This document shows positions 37,605 to 50,285 of a stretch of 64,000 bases of DNA, one piece after another. A program made the translations under genes and the position numbers. Location of the stretch: the NCBI GenBank assembly GCA_017311185.1, contig JAESUZ010005169.1:485001-549000 (forward strand), in the 5' to 3' direction. The notes beneath the pieces were generated by a model, which did no database searches, was not told where the DNA came from, and worked only from the letters and a program-made list of their open reading frames with translations. Origin of the DNA: Proteles cristata cristata (Eukaryota; Chordata; Mammalia; Carnivora; Hyaenidae). Each line of letters starts with the position of its first letter. Position 1 is the stretch's first letter.

Positions 37605-37969
37605 TTTAAAGATGGTTACAAATTATGAGTTGTATATTTTGGAAATTTGACTAAAGTCTCACTTGGAAAAAGTTAATATTTTTAATTTTTCCCCTTTTGC
37701 CAACACTAAGGTTCACTTAGAAACTCTCCTAAACTTTTCCAATTGAGACAATAATGAATTGTCCAATCATTAGCTGAGGAAGCTAAAGTATGAGGGATAA
37801 TTTTATAGGTAAGGAGAGGTGGATAATTTCCCATAAATAGAGAAATAAGAGAAAGAATGACTTAGTGGTCAGGAAGCAAATAAGTGTGAAACCCAAGAAT
37901 AGAAGGCAGGTCTTCTGGTTCCTGGATCAATGCCTAGACCACAAACTGTGTTCTCCAAAGAACTAACGT

Positions 37970-38085
37970 TTCTTGAGCCCCTTCCATGTATAAGACATTG
38001 GGCTAGTTGTTTAACATTTCATTTAATTCACATTCTAATGCTATCCTTATACTAATCTATATTGAGGAAACTGTGTCAAGAAAAA
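37970..38085 (-). repeat. MIR fragment, antisense
   Basis: TTGAGCCCCTTCCATGTATAA, CATTTAATTCACATTC and GAGGAAACTGTGTCAAG follow antisense MIR order. Confidence 0.55.
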
Positions 38086-38299
38086 AGGTGCCACTAGATG
38101 CAGATAACAAAATACCTTTTTAAAAGGTCTCAAAACTTAGTGGTAGTGTTTAAATTTTTAGGAAGGAAAACTGTCATGAAAGTATAAGTTGTGTATGTAT
38201 TATGTTGTATCTCTATCTAACAAAATTATATTTATGTTAAAGTGTCCTCATCTGGGAAAAAGAAACACACATTTTTTCATGTATTCCCATATTAATCTA

Positions 38300-39400
38300 C
38301 TTGCTCATTTATGCCATCTTTCTCTCCTTTACTGGGCACCTTCTAGAAGACAGGCACTCTTCCTGGCACCAGTGACTCAGTGGCAGGCAAAACAAACAGG
38401 GCCCTTGCTCTCATGGAGCTTACATTTAAGTGGAATGCACTGATGGAAGGCTAGTAAATAAATGCACAAATAAAATATCACAATTATTGAAAAATGTTAC
38501 AAAGGAAAGATTAAGAGGTTGAGATGAAGGAGTGAATGAAAATTGGCCATTTTCTTTAGAACCTGGTCAGGGAAGACCTTTCTCATACTTAAACCATGAT
38601 ATAAAAATGAGAAGGGAGGCTGGGAAGAAAAGAGCATTATTCAAGCATGAATATGAATGGGAGAACCATGAAACAAAAGCCTGTAGGGTCAAGTGTGAGA
38701 ACCAGGCATTGGCTGCCATTTAGAGGGCCCTGTGGGTTCTAAGAAGGTGTTTGGATTTTATTTGAATTGCAAATGAATCCATTAACTGGCTCAATGCGAG
38801 GACACAATGCAGACTTATTTACATTTTAAGAAATTCTCTAGCTGCAGTGTGGAGATGGGCCTGGAGGAAAGGAAGAGTGGAAGATGAGAGACCAGTTAAT
38901 ATGCTATACTAGCACCCTGGGAGAGAAGTGGTGTCCTATAGACATGGCAGTAGCAGAAACAGGAAGAAGATAATGTTGTTACAGTCTTAGACGCAGAACT
39001 GAAAAAAACGTGTTTCTGGATGGGCTTGGTAGCTCAACATGAAGATGAAGGATGAGAAAAAGGGTGATGCAAGGTGACTTGCAGACATCTAACTTGAGAG
39101 TAACTGGGTAGGTGTCTGTACCTTACCTCAAGATAGGGAAGTATACTGGAGCAATAGAGCAGGTGTGGGGAGATGCAAAATCAAGAGGTCAGATTATGGT
39201 TGTCTGTGGAACACCAAGTGTCTTGACATTTTATGCAATAGGAAACAGAGGCAGAGAGGTAAGGCTTAGGCTGAGCACAGAAAATATGAACAGATATACG
39301 AATCTGTGGAAATCTATGGTTTTTCAGTTCATGGAAGTCAATAAGATAATCCTGAGAGAAAGTATGGAAGAAGGCCTTGAACTATAAAATTTAACAGCTG
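38300..39400 (+). repeat. Ancient interspersed repeat, copy 2 of 5
   Basis: Landmarks: CTCATGGAGCTTACATTTAA near 38411, GGTCAGGGAAGACCTTTCTC near 38564, AGAGCATTATTCAAGCATG near 38630, GTGTTTGGATTTTATTTGAA near 38748. Small open frames within it have no meaning. Confidence 0.5.
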
Positions 39401-39639
39401 GATAGAAGAGATTAAGAATTAAGCCCCTGAAAAATTGCTTTTTATATTACATGTGTTCGGGCTGCTGATTACTTCTAAAGGACTGGTAATGTTTGATTAA
39501 AAGATTTGATGTTAGTACATCAAATGTTTGTTGTTAAAATGTTACTTGATTCTGCGTTATTTCTGTTTCCATTTGCATTACATAGATTTACGTTTGTTTG
39601 CAAGTGAAAGTTCCTTAATGCAGAATTTTGGGGAGTTGG

Positions 39640-39860
39640 GTTGAGTTCAGATTATTAAACTCAGAATTTGGATTCAAATTTAAATTGCTTCTCTTATAAA
39701 TGAACTAGAGAAAGTTCCTTTACTAATCCAAGCTTGTTGACTCATCTGAAAAAATGATGACACAAGACTACTCCCTCATACAGGTGCTATGATCAAGAGG
39801 GTAAATTCACATTAGTGTTTAGCATAGTGCTTGGTACATAGTAATGCTGAATATATTATT
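39640..39860 (+). repeat. MIR
   Basis: GGATTCAAATTTAAATTGCT, then TTGACTCATCTGAAAAAATG near 39737, then GCATAGTGCTTGGTACATAG near 39822 follow MIR in order. Confidence 0.65.
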
Positions 39861-40279
39861 TCTACCCTACCACCACCTCTACAGCCAAGAAGGATACTGT
39901 GGTTAGTAGCAGCAATATCTGAGAAAACATAACTAATTAAAGCTGAAACTTCCTCTTTGGTACTTTAAATAATAATCTTGTCCTATAGAATTGTATAAGA
40001 ACATGATATTTTTCCTTTTTACTTTAGTTCGTTAGCCACTATGGCTTCCTTGTTATAGTGCTTAGTTTGCTTTTTCTTTTCATGAAAATTTATTACATAT
40101 TAAGTACATGAGCAATCCATAAAAACTAAAGTGTCAAGGTTACTTGACAGGTAATAAGGTATCACAAATACTATGCTTCTCCTGTAAAACAAATAACTTT
40201 ATAAAGATAATATTCCTTCGGTACCAAAAAAATTCAGGTTTGACAATCATCTGAAGGAAAACTGAAATAATTCTTTAAC

Positions 40280-40465
40280 ATTTTTTAACATTTATTTACT
40301 TTTGAGAGAGAGAGAGCAGGAGGGGGCCTGAAAGAGGGAGACAGAGGATCCCAAGTAGGCTCCCCTCAGTGAGCACAGAGCCCAACATAGGGCTCAAACT
40401 CACAAATTGCGAAATCATAACCTGAGTTGAAATCAAGAGTCACCACTTGACCTACAGCCATCCCC
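40280..40465 (-). mobile_element. Older CAN-SINE, antisense
   Basis: Diverged body with GGGCTCAAACTCACAAATTG; the terminal CACCC motif is decayed. Confidence 0.8.
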
Positions 40466-40496
40466 TAACTAAACTAAAAATTAAACTAAAATAATA

Positions 40497-40708
40497 TTTT
40501 TTTAATGTTTGGAAACGTTTATGTATTTTTGACAGACAGAGCACAAGTTGGAGAGGGGCATAGAGAGAGGGAGACATAGAATCCAAAGCGGGCTGCAGGC
40601 TCTGAGCTGTCAGCACAGAGCCTGATGCGAGGCTGGAACTCACAGACCACAAGATCATGACCTGAGCTGAAGTCAGATGCCTAAATGACTGAGCCATCCA
40701 GGCACCGC
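40497..40708 (-). mobile_element. CAN-SINE, antisense
   Basis: GCAGGCTCTGAGCTGTCAGC and the end TGAGCCATCCAGGCACCGC; it lies 30 bp from another antisense SINE. Confidence 0.9.
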
Positions 40709-40851
40709 TAAACAAAAATAATTCTTAAGACCTAAGTGTATCCTGAAGATTTGAACCATCTTATATTCATCAAAAAATTGAACACGCACACAAACACACA
40801 CATACATGCACATATATTTGTTCATACATACATCACCTACATATATATTAC

Positions 40852-40900
40852 ATATTATATTATATTATATTAATTATATTATATTATATTATATTATATT
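40852..40900. repeat. (TATTA)n microsatellite
   Basis: About nine pentamer units with one AAT interruption. Confidence 0.9.
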
Positions 40901-41870
40901 TACTTGTACATTTGTCATTTTTCTCCCTGACCTGAACTCCTAGAAGGCATGGATAATATTTAACTTATTTTTATATGCACTTTATATGCACTGTACTCTA
41001 CACATAGTACAATGTTTTGGCACTTTCTTGTTTCTATTACCAAGTTTTCTCAGAAATTTTTTTCTTATCCAAAGTCAGGGTATTTTTGGCAGAAATGTCT
41101 TAGCCATCCCTCAAAACTTACATTTATTCTCCTCTTCCATAGCATGCTGGATAGTAGATGCCCAAATGGAGACCACATCTTCCCTTCCCCTTGCAGCTGG
41201 ACAATATGACAAGTTATTGGAGTGGGTGGCAAAGTATTCTGTGTCACTTCCAGGCCAAGATTTTTAAGAATTGTGTATACCTTATCCAGGCTTTCTTTCC
41301 CCTTCTGCTACTAAACGCAGACAATAGCAAGGCCAGAGAACCGTGAAGTCTTCAGGTGGAAAGGATCTGGCCCCTGCCCCTGAATCACTATGTGGAGAAG
41401 GTCAATGGACAACCTTGGAATGGCAGCTTGGTCTGTTTTGTGAGGGAGAAAAAAGCTTCCTCTGTGTTTGAGCCTTTGTAGATGTGAGGGGCTATTTGTT
41501 CCAGCAGGTAGCATTAACCCTGATGAACAGGGAGCTCATTAGAGTGAAAGGGACTTGCGCTAAAACAGAGCTACATCTTTGGAAGATATGCTTGTTCTGT
41601 TTCCTTTTGTATACAGTGCAGAGAATGAATTTGTATTTGTAAACGGGAGGAATTAAAGCCACCCAGCTAAGCAAGTATAGCAGACATAGTATTGTAACCT
41701 TAATTCAGGTGTCCAAAAATCGTCCCACTTCTTTATTTTCTGTAACTCAATCTAGATCTAAATACTCTGCCGATTTTATACCAGAAAGGGAAGGACTATG
41801 GCAGGTTGCAAAAAAGATTCTGTAAACCTTGGGTTGCCAGGAAGCATTAAGAAGGGTGTTGTAGTTATTT
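40901..41870. other. Unassigned stretch
   Basis: Open frames of up to 93 codons overlap at 40986-41346 but resemble no protein I know and share no splice-like boundaries. Confidence 0.4.
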
Positions 41871-42910
41871 ATGCATTTAATAACTAATTACAGTACATCT
41901 CCACCCGTGGGCTAGAGTAGCTATCCTCATGGAACAAATGCTTTGGTGGAAGAGAGAGACAGAAATGAAATAATTACCCAAACAATATGACAAGTGCCAT
42001 GAAGTAGATGAGAAGAAAAAAAAAAAAAACGGGGAGAAGAATGGGAGGCTAATTGACCTAATCATAGGAATAAAGAAAGACTTCTTATACACAAGGATGA
42101 TAGATCCTATCTACAGGGTTGGAAGAATAATGCTACATAGGAGAGTTTTATTTTATTTCAATTTATTTTTTAAGTTTTTAAAAAGTTTTATTTATTTATT
42201 TTGAGGGGTGGGAGAGGGGCAGAGAGAGGGAGAGAGAGAATCTCAAACAGGCTGCATGCTGTCAGCACAGAGCCTGATGCAGGGCTTTCCTGAACCATGA
42301 GATTATGAGCTGAGCTGAGGTCAACTGACTGAGCCACCCAGGTGCCCCTAGGAAAGCTTTTAAAATAGAGCGGATCCTTTATATAAAGTCTCTTATCTTG
42401 ATAAGGTTATGGTAAACAGGAAGATCTGAGTCAGTGCCTCCTGACTGTGGAGAAGGGAAAGGGTGAAAAACGGGCTTGTCGAGGGTGATGAGGGTCCCTG
42501 CAGAGTCCTGGGGTCCTCTTAACCATTTTTAAAGTCAGATTCAATGGAGAAATAGTGACAGGATGAGGATTAAGTGCATAAGATAACAATTTCATTTAGA
42601 AAAGACCTCTCTGAGTAAAGGGATGGATTGGCAAGTGAGAAATCATTTTGGAGCAGATATAGGTAAAAGCGTTAAAAGGCTATCTTAATTATTTATTCAA
42701 GCAATATTAGTAATTTGGACTGAGATGGTGGTGGTGCACATGGAGAGAAGTTGATGAATTTGAGATATAGTTAGAAAGTAACACGGAGAGAAGTTAGTGA
42801 TGGATTGGAGGAATTAAGTTTTGAGATTGATCCCGAGGTTTCTATTTTCACAATGGGATGGCTGGTGGTGACACAGATGGAGGTAGACAACATTAGAATA
42901 AAGTCTTATT
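41871..42910 (+). repeat. Ancient interspersed repeat, copy 3 of 5 (split by a SINE)
   Basis: GACAAGTGCCATGAAGTAGA near 41990, GATGGTGGTGGTGCACATGG near 42724 and TTGATCCCGAGGTTTC near 42827 fit the recurring family. Confidence 0.5.
42152..42348 (-). mobile_element. CAN-SINE, antisense
   Basis: Ends TGAGCCACCCAGGTGCCCC. The flanks TAGGAGAGTTTTA and TAGGAAAGCTTTTA are a diverged target duplication. Confidence 0.92.
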
Positions 42911-45789
42911 TGGGGGAGAAAGATTACTAAATTAATCTCTTCCCTAGTGTGTCCACTGGGTACCTTTTAAAAGCCTGTAAGTTCCCTTGAGTCCTAGCTA
43001 CACTGCTAGAAATCTAATTATTTTCCTGGATTCTCTCCTGACATCTTGGGACACTCTCATTTTTAAGTACAGTGGACAGAGTAAAACATACAAAGTCAGC
43101 GTAGGAGATAAACAGCACAGAAGACCACACCGTAGGGAAAGCTGAGTGTGGGTCTCCTACACACGTGACTCACAAAGTTCTACACCACATGTCTCTTCTC
43201 ACTCTCCAGAGGAGTTCGGCTTCTCAGAAACCACACTAAGAAGTACTTTTGGCCAACTCAGTGGCCCAGGCAGTAGGTTTTCTCACCGTTTTATTCTCAG
43301 AAGTAGCAGTTATGAGGCTTAGTTAGGCAGAGTCTTGCAATAATTGCAACTCTCCATTCACTGGTTGGATGGAGAATATGTAGAAAAGAATATGTAGAAC
43401 TTAGACATGGCATTGGTCTTGTTCCTCATGGACAATCAATGTAATTCATACAGTATTTGTCATGAAGTTTTATCTTAGTGTGGGCACAAGTATAACAAGA
43501 CTATAATACTGCACATAAGGGCTTTCTGGAGAGCAGCCAGATGACCAAGCCTACAAATGGGCCTCAAGTAAGCAAACAAAGTGAGACATTTAGGTTTTCC
43601 AAGTTGATTTTTAATAATACAGGATTTCCCCCAAAATAGCACGCTGTATTCCATGTTGTCACCCTAAAGAGAAACTCAAGATTGCATCTAACTGAAATCA
43701 GCATAACCAGGGCTTATGTGTTAAAGTCTTGGGACAAGTCAGAGTAGAGAATGAGTCTTTTCAATGTGTTTCAGTGATTGGCCAATGCAATGTGCAGTGG
43801 CTGTAAGATGCCAAGAACTTGGCTGTTAAGAATTTTAACAGACTGAAGTTCTAGGAACACACTGCATCAAATTTATACATACTCTCCTGTGTTTGGTCCT
43901 TGTTTTATTTAATTTAGTTTTATTTAATTTAGCAGAGTCCAATCCATAGCTAATCTAACACTGTTTACTTTGTGACTCTATTACAACTTGGGAACACCTG
44001 TACACCTATGTTCTTGGAAATTTTGAGATCTGCCGTTAACGTTTTTGAAAAAAGATTCTTTTCCCCCATTGTTTATTTGGACTAAGTTCAAGCTGGATTC
44101 GGAAACTTTAACTTTAAACTACATTCTCTGCAACTTTGTTTAGTTTATAATATTGTCCACTGATTATTTTTTGATGTTACGCTGCTTTTTCACAGTGCTA
44201 TCCAGACTGCCTTGTGATTCAAAGATGGGCCTTTAGAAATGTTTTAAAGAAAAATATGTCAAACATAGACTACTATTTAATATCACTTTCAAATACTCAG
44301 AGCTTCCAAGAAAGAAGTCATCACTGACCACTGCTTCCATGCCGAATTGGTGAAAAATTTGAGTGTTGTTTAAGTGATGGAAAACTGCGTGCAGGTGCAC
44401 ACACATCCAAACATCTGGGTACACAGGCTGTGAGGGAGGCATCCATGACAGTTGAGAGTAGAGCAAAGTGTACATCATATTTTGTCTTTTATTTTCTATC
44501 TTGTTGAAAAAAATAATAATATTATTGGAGTGCAGTTGTGAAACTAAATTAACTATTTAAGCAAGCATGCAATAAATGATGTCAAGTGAATGTGTGATAA
44601 TTAAAGCATCCACAATAGATTATAAATGGAAGCATGACTTCTATCATACCCCATATTTTCCAATATTATATTTCATCTTACATTTGGAAGTTAATACATC
44701 TACAGTGCTATATTTGCTACATATCCTATACATGTATCTAGCTATGCAACTGGAAGAGTCCAGAAAAGAAAGTCATTCATTGTCAGGAGACAATGTAGAG
44801 AAAATGCACAGAGAGAGAACATTCAGCTTCCTGCAGCATTCAAAGGAATCAACAAGTGTTAAACATGGCTTGTAATCAGTAATGTGGGGCCTGAAGTGAA
44901 CCACACACATCTCAGCTTGGACCTTTTGGAACAAGAATAATGTAGAATCCGTGCGAGATCAGGCCAGAATGAAATATTCATTTAGTTTGTTAACAACTAC
45001 AAGACTTTCTTAGTGAGGCAGATTTGGAAACTTGTATCATAATTCATTGCCTATATGATCATTCCTTATATATATTTACCAGTTTATTAAACAGTCTAAA
45101 CTCACTGAGATATAAACATGTAACAATTGTATATTTTCCTTGCCACTGGTCAGATATACTGCTACATCTCATTGATTCAAAGATACACATCTTATAAAAC
45201 ATATTCTAACATTGCTGAAATCAGGATGCATCTTGCAATTGACACCGCCTTTAAGTCAATTAAAGAAAACGGAATAGCAAATTTCCTTTTTCCATGTCTT
45301 AACAATATATAGCATAGGTCTCATAACTTCCTAGTTACTTTTGAGTGCAAAAAAAGTTTGTTCCAGCAAATCAAACCCTTCCACCTGTGATTTGCAGAAG
45401 GGAGCTGGTACAGTCAGGTCCGAGGGGAGTTCCTTTCCTCTCCTTCTTTTCTCTACTCCTCTTTTTTGTTGGGGCTCGAAGGAGGAATACAATGTATATT
45501 CTATTGTATATGCTTTTAATTCTAATCCAATATGTTTACATTATTAATTGGGTAAGTGCTTCATTAATTAAATCGTTCTCAAAGTAACACTGAGGTAGTA
45601 TGATTAGCTCCATATCAGAAAGATTCAATACTTGCTAGAACTTATATATATATATATATATGGCAGTATTTACATCAGTATTGTATTTTGCACATCAGTT
45701 GGCATTGGTGTATGGGAATACATGGATCAGGTTTACCTAAGCTCCCTAAGAGAGTCAAGGTTCTTGTGCTCAGAGTAAGAATGCCTGCT
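42911..45789. other. Unassigned stretch with a (TA)n near 45643-45661
   Basis: No SINE, L1 or exon recognised over 2.9 kb. Confidence 0.4.
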
Positions 45790-45805
45790 AAAATAGCACT
45801 GCCTT

Positions 45806-46026
45806 GGGGCACCTGGGTGGCTTAGTCGGTTAAGCGTCCGACTTTCGCTTAGGTCATGATCTCGCGGTTCGTGGGTTCGAGCCCGCGTCGGGCTCTGTGC
45901 TGACTGCCAGCTCAGAGCCTGGAGCCTGTTTCAGTCTGTGACTCCCTCTCTCTCTGACCCTCCCCAGCTCATGCTGTCTCTCTCTCTCTCTCCTAGAAAT
46001 AAAATAAATAAATAAATAAATAAAAT
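45806..46026 (+). mobile_element. Young CAN-SINE with perfect 16-bp target duplication
   Basis: AAAATAGCACTGCCTT stands at 45790-45805 and 46027-46042. The Pol III B-box region keeps its CpGs (CTCGCGGTTCGTGGGTTCGA), which suggests recent insertion. Confidence 0.95.
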
Positions 46027-46445
46027 AAAATAGCACTGCCTTCTCCCTTATTTAGCTTGATGCTGGTGAGACTTATTTTTGTCTGGATTTGCATTTTACA
46101 CAAAAACAGAGGGGCAAATTTATCAAGTAACACAGATTTCTTTGTTTAATACCTAAATTTTCAAAAGGCGAAATGGTAGAATACAGGAATGTATTTTTAG
46201 AGGAAATCATAAAGATGTAAAATCATTCCCTTCTTTGTGCTCTTAGAACATTTGTTAATTGACAACAGCATATCTAATTTTATAATTGCTGGTGCTAACT
46301 AATTCAGTCACTTATTTAACTGGTAAACACTTCCCCTGCTATCACCCTTTGTCTGTACTATAGCAAATCTTCCCAAGCATATTGCTGGCCCTACTCTTGC
46401 CAACTCCCAATATATTGGCCACACTACGGCTTCATATGTATGTCA

Positions 46446-46471
46446 TTCATTCATTCATTCATTCATTCTTC
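46446..46471. repeat. (ATTC)n microsatellite
   Basis: Six tandem ATTC units. Confidence 0.85.
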
Positions 46472-46479
46472 AATGAATA

Positions 46480-47870
46480 TCATTTATGGCAACCATTATA
46501 CTAAGCTTCCCTTAGACCTCATGATTTACCATCCAGAACATAGGTTAATGTTTGAAGGGGGAGGTGGATATGAATAAATATATCCTAGATTTGGAGAAAA
46601 CAAACATAATTTTGAAACAAAAAAGAACATAGAAGGGCCACTTTTACAATAGATGGTCAAGGAAACTTGACTCAGAAAAGGGCATTTAAGCTGTTCCTTA
46701 AAGAAAACTATGTGAAGAGTGGATGGTGGAAGTGGAGACAGAAGACGGAAGGGCATTCTTGGCAGAATGAAGGGCACAGGCCCCCAAATAGCAAAGGACT
46801 TGGCATTCCAAAGAATAAAAAGACCAGGGTGGCCAGCATATATAGTGAACAAGATGGAAAGTGGCATTAAATGAGTTGAGAAATGTGTGCCAAAGTTGGA
46901 TTTTATTCAACATGCAAAGTGGAAAACCACTGAGGTTTTAAGGATTTCTCACATCTTGATTTGCATTTAGAAAAGTTCAAATCTGTTGCTCCATGGAGTA
47001 TACACTGAAGGAAGATAAGATAGAAGCTTGAAGATCAGTTAAAAGGCTATTTGAGCAGTGATGATGGCTTGGTCTTAAGTGATATAATTGGAAATGGAGT
47101 ACAGTTAAGATGGTGGAGATAGAGGGTTGCCTGAGTGGTGGGGAGCATCCAACTTTTTCAGCTCAAGTCATGACCTCATGTTCATGAGTTCAAACCCCAC
47201 ATTGAGAATTGGGATTCTCTCCGCCCCCGTCTCTGCCCCTGTCCCCCTTAAAAATAAATAAACTTTAAAAAAATATGGTGGAGACAGAATAAATGGGACT
47301 TGATAATAAATTGAATGTATCTATGACAGAGCAAGAGAAATAAAAAATAACACTAAGGTTTTTATCATTAGTTATATGATGTTTGTTGGTGCATTTGCAG
47401 ATACGGATTGAGAGTTAGGGCAGGTTATAAAGAAGTTAGGGCAGTCTTTTAAAGAAGACTTTCTCATTACACTGAGTTGGCTGTGATGTAATCTAATGTA
47501 CATGTCAAGAATGCAATAACAAATGTGAATCCCAAGACCTGAACTGTAGATCTGACTTGAGGTTTGTATTTGTAAGTCATCATCATGAAAGAGCTCACTC
47601 AGAAAGAGAGAAGTAGGCCCAGGACTGAACTTGAATGTATCACAATAACTAGAAATCAGAAAGAGGAACAGAACTCATCATGGCATCTGCTGAGGATAAG
47701 ACAACGAAGGTCAAGAAAGAACAGTAGATAATGGTGTTTTGAAAACTGGCAAAATATAAGGATTGGAGGAGAGGCTAACCATATTTAATGCTGATGAGAA
47801 ATCACATTAGATGAGAAATAAGTGATGGTATAAGATCTGGCAATATGGATATCATTGGCAAGAAGATTCA
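46480..47870 (+). repeat. Ancient interspersed repeat, copy 4 of 5 (split by a SINE)
   Basis: Motifs: AAGCTGTTCCTTAAAGAAAA near 46688, GGGCATTCTTGGCAGAATGA near 46751, GACCAGGGTGGCCAGCAT near 46822, GATGATGGCTTGG near 47060. The + strand order matches copies 1, 2, 3 and 5. Confidence 0.5.
47123..47272 (+). mobile_element. Short CAN-SINE variant
   Basis: GGGTTGCCTGAGTGGTGGGG start and AAAAATAAATAAACTTTAAA end. The flanks AGATGGTGGAGATAG and ATATGGTGGAGACAG are a diverged target duplication. The CT-rich middle is short. Confidence 0.8.
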
Positions 47871-48004
47871 AGAATAATGTTTAAAAAGTTTCAAGAGCCC
47901 TGCATATCTCTTAAGAGAAAGTTAAATCTCCTGGAACCACAAAACCTAGCAGAGCTTGGCTATCATCTCCCTCTGACAATTCATATTTGTTGTTGTTTTC
48001 TTTC

Positions 48005-48115
48005 TTTTTTATCTCTTCTTTTTATTTAAATTGAGATATAATTATTATATAACATTGTGTAAATTTAAGGTGTACAGTGTATGGATTTGATACATTTATA
48101 TATGGCAACATTCCC
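48005..48115 (+). repeat. Old LINE-like fragment
   Basis: TTTAAATTGAGATATAATTA, AAGGTGTACAGTGTATGG and GATTTGATACATTTATATAT follow a common old L1 3'-end type pattern. Confidence 0.4.
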
Positions 48116-48796
48116 AGCTCCAGCCTCTGTTTATGCCAGCCACACTTGCCTTTTTCTGTTTCTTGAACAAACTATCCTTTAAATATATGATTCTTTCTGC
48201 CCAGAATGCTCTCTTTTTTTTTTTTATCTGCATGCCCACTTAACTTCCATTATTTTTCAGGTCTACCTTTATTGATTTTATTTCAGGCAAACTTCACCTC
48301 ACAAATGGACCAAATACTCTCTTATATCCTCAAATCATAACATCACGTACTTCCTGTGTGCTAAAGTTGTCATGGTGATTAATTAATTAATTATTGTCTC
48401 TTCTACCAAAGTATAGATTCCATAAGGGCAGGCAATGTGTCTGTTCTTGCTCACCATTCTTTCTTCACATTACAAAAAATAACTGTTATACGTTAGGAAA
48501 TCATTATGTATTTGTTGAATACATGAATGGATAATGTCTGCCTCTGGAGTCAATCTCATGTAATCTGTTTCTATCTCCACATAATGTTATAATATGACTA
48601 AAATATCTGGAAAATAATGATTGATTCAAATAAAGTGCTATTTACTTATTTAATATGACAGCTTTATATATCTATTATAAATTAATGAGCTGTGATTATT
48701 TTGAAATTTAATTGATCGAACTTCGAGATTGTTCTGGATACACACTATTTCAACCACTCAGGAAAGTACGATGCTCTTTACTACATATACATTTTT

Positions 48797-48940
48797 CTAA
48801 ACTGTATTTATTTATTTTGAAAGAGACAGAGCAAGAGGAGGAGGGGCAGAGAGAGTCAGAGACAGAGAATCTCAAGCAGGCTTTGTGCTGCCAGTGAAGA
48901 GCCAGATGCAAGGCTCGACCTCATGAAACTGTGAAATCAT
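48797..48940 (-). mobile_element. CAN-SINE, antisense, cut off by a (TG)n tract
   Basis: The body reaches GAAACTGTGAAATCAT and is then replaced by TG repeats, so the 5' tRNA-like end of the element is missing. Confidence 0.85.
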
Positions 48941-48941
48941 T

Positions 48942-48943
<2 letters not shown>

Positions 48944-48992
<49 letters not shown>
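48944..48992. repeat. (TG)n microsatellite
   Basis: About 24 TG units directly abutting a truncated SINE. Confidence 0.95.
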
Positions 48993-48997
<5 letters not shown>

Positions 48998-50104
48998 TAT
49001 CAGCAGCCTACTCACTTTCTCTCTCAAAATCAAGACAGTGGATTACTTCAGTTTGTCACAAATAGTCTTATTTCTATGAGAGTTTGGTGCTGCCTTCCTA
49101 GGGTCTGGATGCTAGGTTCATACGTGATAAAGCAGAGATTTCTTCAATGTTCTGTGGAAAAGGGCAGCTACTAACCAGGCTCCTGCCTAGATCATCCAGT
49201 TTAATACTGTCCACTGTCCAAAAGTCAAAAGGGAACTATGGTCTTTCCCCCAGCAAACTTCTAGGGTCTTCCATCTTGTCTCCTTCCTGACAGTTTGTAT
49301 CAACCTTCTAGTTCACTATTGCCTTCATTCTGAGGATATTTGAATTGAGTGCATATTTATCCTTTGCTATCTGTCTACATTAGGCTCTATTTCTTTATAA
49401 CTTTGTAATATATAATATAAATTTTGCTACCCCAAATCATACTTCCTGTAGGTACTAAACTCAACTTTAACACATTAGAGCAAACACATACAATTCAATT
49501 CATATATTATTAATTAATTTCAGTATTTCTTGGGTAGAATCTCTCTGCCCACTAGTGTGAAATGGAGTTGAGTCTCCTAAGTTTTACTATTTCTTCGAAT
49601 CTCATGATCTGCAAAGCCCTTTCAAAGGTATCTCTTTAATGGTTTAAATCCTTCCTATCTTTAGCTTGTTATAGAGTATATTTCTTATACTTAACTCCCT
49701 TGAATGTCATGTACTTTCTTCCTGGCCTCTAGGTTTGGCAAATATTCCGCCACAATAGCAAGCAAGTATTTGCTTAAAGATATTTAAAGCTAACCCCCAG
49801 ATAGTTTTCCATTGCAAATGTATTTGAAGAAATAGGCTCTGTAGCTGAGTACTTACATTTGTGACTCCCTGACACATAGTTTTCATTAGACTTAGCTACT
49901 GAAGAGTGATCCTTATATTCACAGCTATTTTATTTAGGAAGACATTTGCAAAAAGAGGACAGCATCATTTATTTTTATCGAATCAATGTTCTATATTTTA
50001 GAGGTTAAAAATAATGAAAATACATAGTGAAAAGGATTGGGGAAAGAAGTGAGAAAAAGGAAAGATAGTAAAGCAGGAAAGGAAAGGAACATGAAATTTG
50101 GGGG
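48993..50104. other. Unassigned repeat-poor stretch 5' of PTPRC
   Basis: No gene or SINE recognised. Confidence 0.4.
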
Positions 50105-50285
50105 AGGCTCAAAACATCCTTTGTCTACTGAGCTGTGAGAACCTGGGCAAATCACCTAACCTCTCTGAACTTTATGGGTCAAATGGAGAATAATAACATT
50201 ATCTGTCTGCAGTGTCGCTGTCCAAGTTAGATTATGCAGCTAAAGTGCTAAGCACATTCCTGGCCCTGGTAACACCCCTGTAAGT
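50105..50285 (+). repeat. MIR
   Basis: ACCTGGGCAAATCACCTAAC, then CTCTCTGAACTTTATGGG, then GCTAAAGTGCTAAGCACATT follow MIR in order. Confidence 0.65.

Noticed and set aside
45806..46026. tRNA-like gene with A and B boxes
   Set aside because: It is the tRNA-derived head of a CAN-SINE with tail and target duplication, not a tRNA gene; the same holds for the other SINEs.
48944..48992. CRISPR-like or other ordered short repeat arrays
   Set aside because: All short tandem arrays here are simple microsatellites without unique spacers, and the DNA is mammalian.
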